DNA from: Betaproteobacteria bacterium
GTDB taxonomy: Bacteria > Pseudomonadota > Gammaproteobacteria > Burkholderiales > Rhodocyclaceae
Direction: 5' to 3'
Assembly (NCBI GenBank): GCA_016880375.1
Contig: JAEHDO010000500.1
Span: 1 to 6,255, forward strand
Length of the DNA: 6,255 bases
Below the pieces are notes generated by a model that was given only the letters and a program-made list of their open reading frames with translations, did no database searches and was not told the DNA's origin. Both the position numbers and the translations under genes were made by a program. Below, in pieces: positions 5,852-6,255 of the stretch (position 1 is its first letter; the number at the start of each line of letters is the position of its first letter).

Positions 5852-6255
5852 GTGAACAACTGGCTGCGGACGTCGTCATCGTCGGTTCGGGCGTGGCAGG
5901 CGCCTTGTGCGCCTGCCGTTTGGCTAAGGCGGGAATAAAGGTGCTGGTGCTGGAAGCCGGGCCGCGCATTGCGCGCGAATCCGTCGTCCGGCAATTCAAG
6001 AAACAGTCACAGCTCGATTTGTCGGCGGGATACCCCAATCCGGACTGGGCTCCGCGTCCCGACTGGGGCAGCGGAGCCGACCCCTACATCGAGCAAACCG
6101 GCGCTGCCACCCTGCACACGGAATATTTGCGTGTCGTGGGCGGCACTACCTGGCACTGGAGCGGCAGCGCGCTGCGCCTCCGGCCCGAGGATTTCGGCAT
6201 GTACAGCCGCCATCGGCAAGGCGTGGATTGGCCGCTCACCTACGCCATTCTGGAA
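5848..6255 (+). CDS. GMC-family FAD dehydrogenase large subunit, N-terminal part
   Basis: The first 136 residues of a glucose-methanol-choline oxidoreductase are present and the frame is open to the right edge. Visible features are the Rossmann FAD-binding segment ADVVIVGSGVAGALCA, with GxGxxG at residues 13-18, the ribose-binding acidic residue Glu36 in VLEAG, and VVGGTTWHWSG (96-106), the flavin-binding signature seen in membrane-associated gluconate, fructose and sorbitol dehydrogenases. There is no signal peptide, so export probably depends on the Tat-bearing small subunit just upstream. The GTG start at 5848 overlaps the upstream stop as GTGA, indicating translational coupling; no in-frame ATG is better placed, since the nearby ATGs at 5831 and 5834 are in the upstream gene's frame. 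The substrate cannot be named from this fragment. A cytochrome c subunit commonly follows in such operons but would be outside the window. Confidence 0.92.
   Translation, partial: MSEQLAADVVIVGSGVAGALCACRLAKAGIKVLVLEAGPRIARESVVRQFKKQSQLDLSAGYPNPDWAPRPDWGSGADPYIEQTGAATLHTEYLRVVGGTTWHWSGSALRLRPEDFGMYSRHRQGVDWPLTYAILE

Overview
The window is GC-rich (roughly 60% in the gene bodies, counted by hand in samples) and reads entirely on the plus strand. It looks like a proteobacterial chromosome, most plausibly a PHB-storing betaproteobacterium of the Rhodocyclales/Burkholderiales kind. The evidence is an intracellular PHB depolymerase of the Cupriavidus PhaZ1 type, an AlkK-type acyl-CoA ligase, a BcsS-like outer-membrane protein and a Tat-exported GMC dehydrogenase. 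That placement is inference from gene content. I see no transposase, integrase, CRISPR array, tRNA or rRNA.

Layout. (1) Positions 1-543 hold the C-terminal 180 residues of an AMP-forming acyl-CoA ligase. (2) A 209-nt gap has a candidate promoter with a TGC-N3-GCA palindrome near its start site, followed by phaZ (753-1970), which has a cysteine nucleophile. (3) A 149-nt gap carries one perfect hairpin and a cluster of mutually exclusive inverted repeats. It precedes a 777-residue BcsA-like family-2 glycosyltransferase (2120-4453). (4) A 45-nt spacer with a small hairpin leads to bcsS (4499-5212), which ends in a strong rho-independent terminator (5233-5264). (5) Directly after the terminator lies a translationally coupled pair: a small Tat-signal dehydrogenase subunit (5279-5851) and a GMC FAD dehydrogenase cut by the window edge (5848 onward).

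How the genes fit together. The ligase and PhaZ both belong to storage and fatty-acid carbon metabolism. The glycosyltransferase and BcsS form a compact two-gene exopolysaccharide cassette: an inner-membrane synthase plus an outer-membrane barrel, with no bcsB, bcsC, bcsD or bcsZ between phaZ and the terminator. The synthase departs from canonical cellulose synthases at several motifs (TRHRW for QxxRW, a changed gating loop, a degenerate PilZ-like domain), so its polymer and its c-di-GMP response are open. This cassette is the most interesting part of the window. The last two genes look like a periplasm-facing sugar or alcohol dehydrogenase whose small subunit supplies the export signal.
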